Below, piece after piece: positions 31,929 to 32,258 of a stretch of DNA of 32,258 bases. The DNA comes from an uncultured Silvanigrella sp. (GTDB lineage: Bacteria > Bdellovibrionota_B > Oligoflexia > Silvanigrellales > Silvanigrellaceae), in assembly GCA_903933385.1 (NCBI GenBank), contig CAIZJW010000283.1, forward strand, positions 1 to 32,258, read 5' to 3'. The position numbers and the translations under genes are program-made. The notes beneath the pieces were generated by a model. The model made no database searches, was not told the origin of the DNA, and saw nothing but the letters and a program-made list of their open reading frames with translations. The first letter of the stretch is position 1; each line of letters starts with the position of its first letter.

Positions 31929-32258
31929 ATGGGTAAGAAGTTGTACGTTGGTAATATCCCTTATACTGCTACAGAAGAAGCGCTTGCACAGGCGTTTTCT
32001 GAGTGTGGCCAAGTGGAGTCAGTTCGTATCGTAACTGACCGGGAAACAGGCCGTAGCAAGGGATTTGCTTTCGTTGAAATGGGAACTGACGATCAAGCTC
32101 AGGAAGCCATTTCTAAGTGGAACGGCGCTCAATGGGGCGGTCGCTCCATGACCGTCAATGAAGCTCGTCCTCAGCCAGAGCGCGGCGACCGTCCTCGTCG
32201 TGATTTCGGCGGTGGTGATCGCGGTCCTCGTGGCTTCGGCTCAGGCCCACGCCGCTAA
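31929..32258 (+). CDS. RRM-domain RNA-binding protein with Gly/Arg-rich tail
   Basis: This complete 109-residue protein ends on the last base of the window (TAA at 32256-32258). Residues 1-82 form one RNA recognition motif: RNP2 is LYVGNI and RNP1 is KGFAFVEM, both with the aromatic residues that stack on RNA bases. The tail (about 83-109) is rich in Arg and Gly, like eukaryotic and cyanobacterial glycine-rich RNA-binding proteins. Such proteins bind single-stranded RNA and are often linked to cold adaptation or RNA handling; the role here is not known. AAGGAG lies 5 nt before the ATG. It lies 118 bp after the large lipoprotein gene and has no obvious terminator before it. Confidence 0.95.
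   Translation: MGKKLYVGNIPYTATEEALAQAFSECGQVESVRIVTDRETGRSKGFAFVEMGTDDQAQEAISKWNGAQWGGRSMTVNEARPQPERGDRPRRDFGGGDRGPRGFGSGPRR

Overview
The window reads as chromosomal DNA of a Gram-negative, hydrolase-rich bacterium. Many products carry lipoprotein or Sec signal peptides. There is a predicted outer-membrane beta-barrel, a class III adenylate cyclase, a heme A synthase (which implies aerobic respiration) and a small RRM protein with a Gly/Arg-rich tail. Base composition looks close to balanced. I infer Bdellovibrionota or a related former deltaproteobacterial lineage, with moderate to low confidence because no rRNA or other phylogenetic marker is present. I saw no tRNA, rRNA, CRISPR array, transposase or prophage gene, and no gene-free stretch reaches 300 bases.

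Region 1 (1-11283, all minus strand). From upstream to downstream: a secreted DUF6209-like protein, a secreted subtilisin-type protease, a MalK-type ABC ATPase, a large multidomain GH13 amylase lipoprotein, a YqeY/GatB-domain protein coupled to a degenerate short-chain dehydrogenase, a trypsin-like lipoprotein split by a frameshift at a nine-A tract, and the start of a lysozyme/transglycosylase-like lipoprotein cut by the window edge. A perfect 17-bp hairpin encloses the yqeY Shine-Dalgarno sequence.

Region 2 (11437-15525, plus strand). An M1 zinc aminopeptidase is followed by a strong intrinsic terminator and then a membrane-anchored class III nucleotide cyclase.

Region 3 (15571-23486, minus strand). 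This is a tight seven-gene operon: secreted hypothetical, SsuD-type flavin-dependent monooxygenase, YdhF-type aldo-keto reductase, sugar-binding lipoprotein, two MalF/MalG-type permeases and a GH31 glycosidase. Gene content and order recall the oxidative sulfoquinovose (sulfo-SMO) pathway: import a glycoside, hydrolyse it, cleave the C-S bond, and reduce the 6-oxo-sugar to glucose. The monooxygenase keeps the SsuD active-site residues. The GH31 looks YicI-like rather than like a known sulfoquinovosidase, and neither a flavin reductase nor a dedicated ATPase gene lies in the operon. The orphan MalK at 6302-7426 could energise the transporter. This is the most interesting system in the window.

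Region 4 (23544-32258). A minus-strand pair encodes a tandem universal stress protein and an acetyl-CoA hydrolase/4-hydroxybutyrate CoA-transferase family enzyme. After it come a secreted plus-strand protein overlapping a convergent small lipoprotein gene, ctaA, a 90-residue hypothetical, an outer-membrane beta-barrel/large lipoprotein pair, and an RRM RNA-binding protein ending exactly at the window edge.
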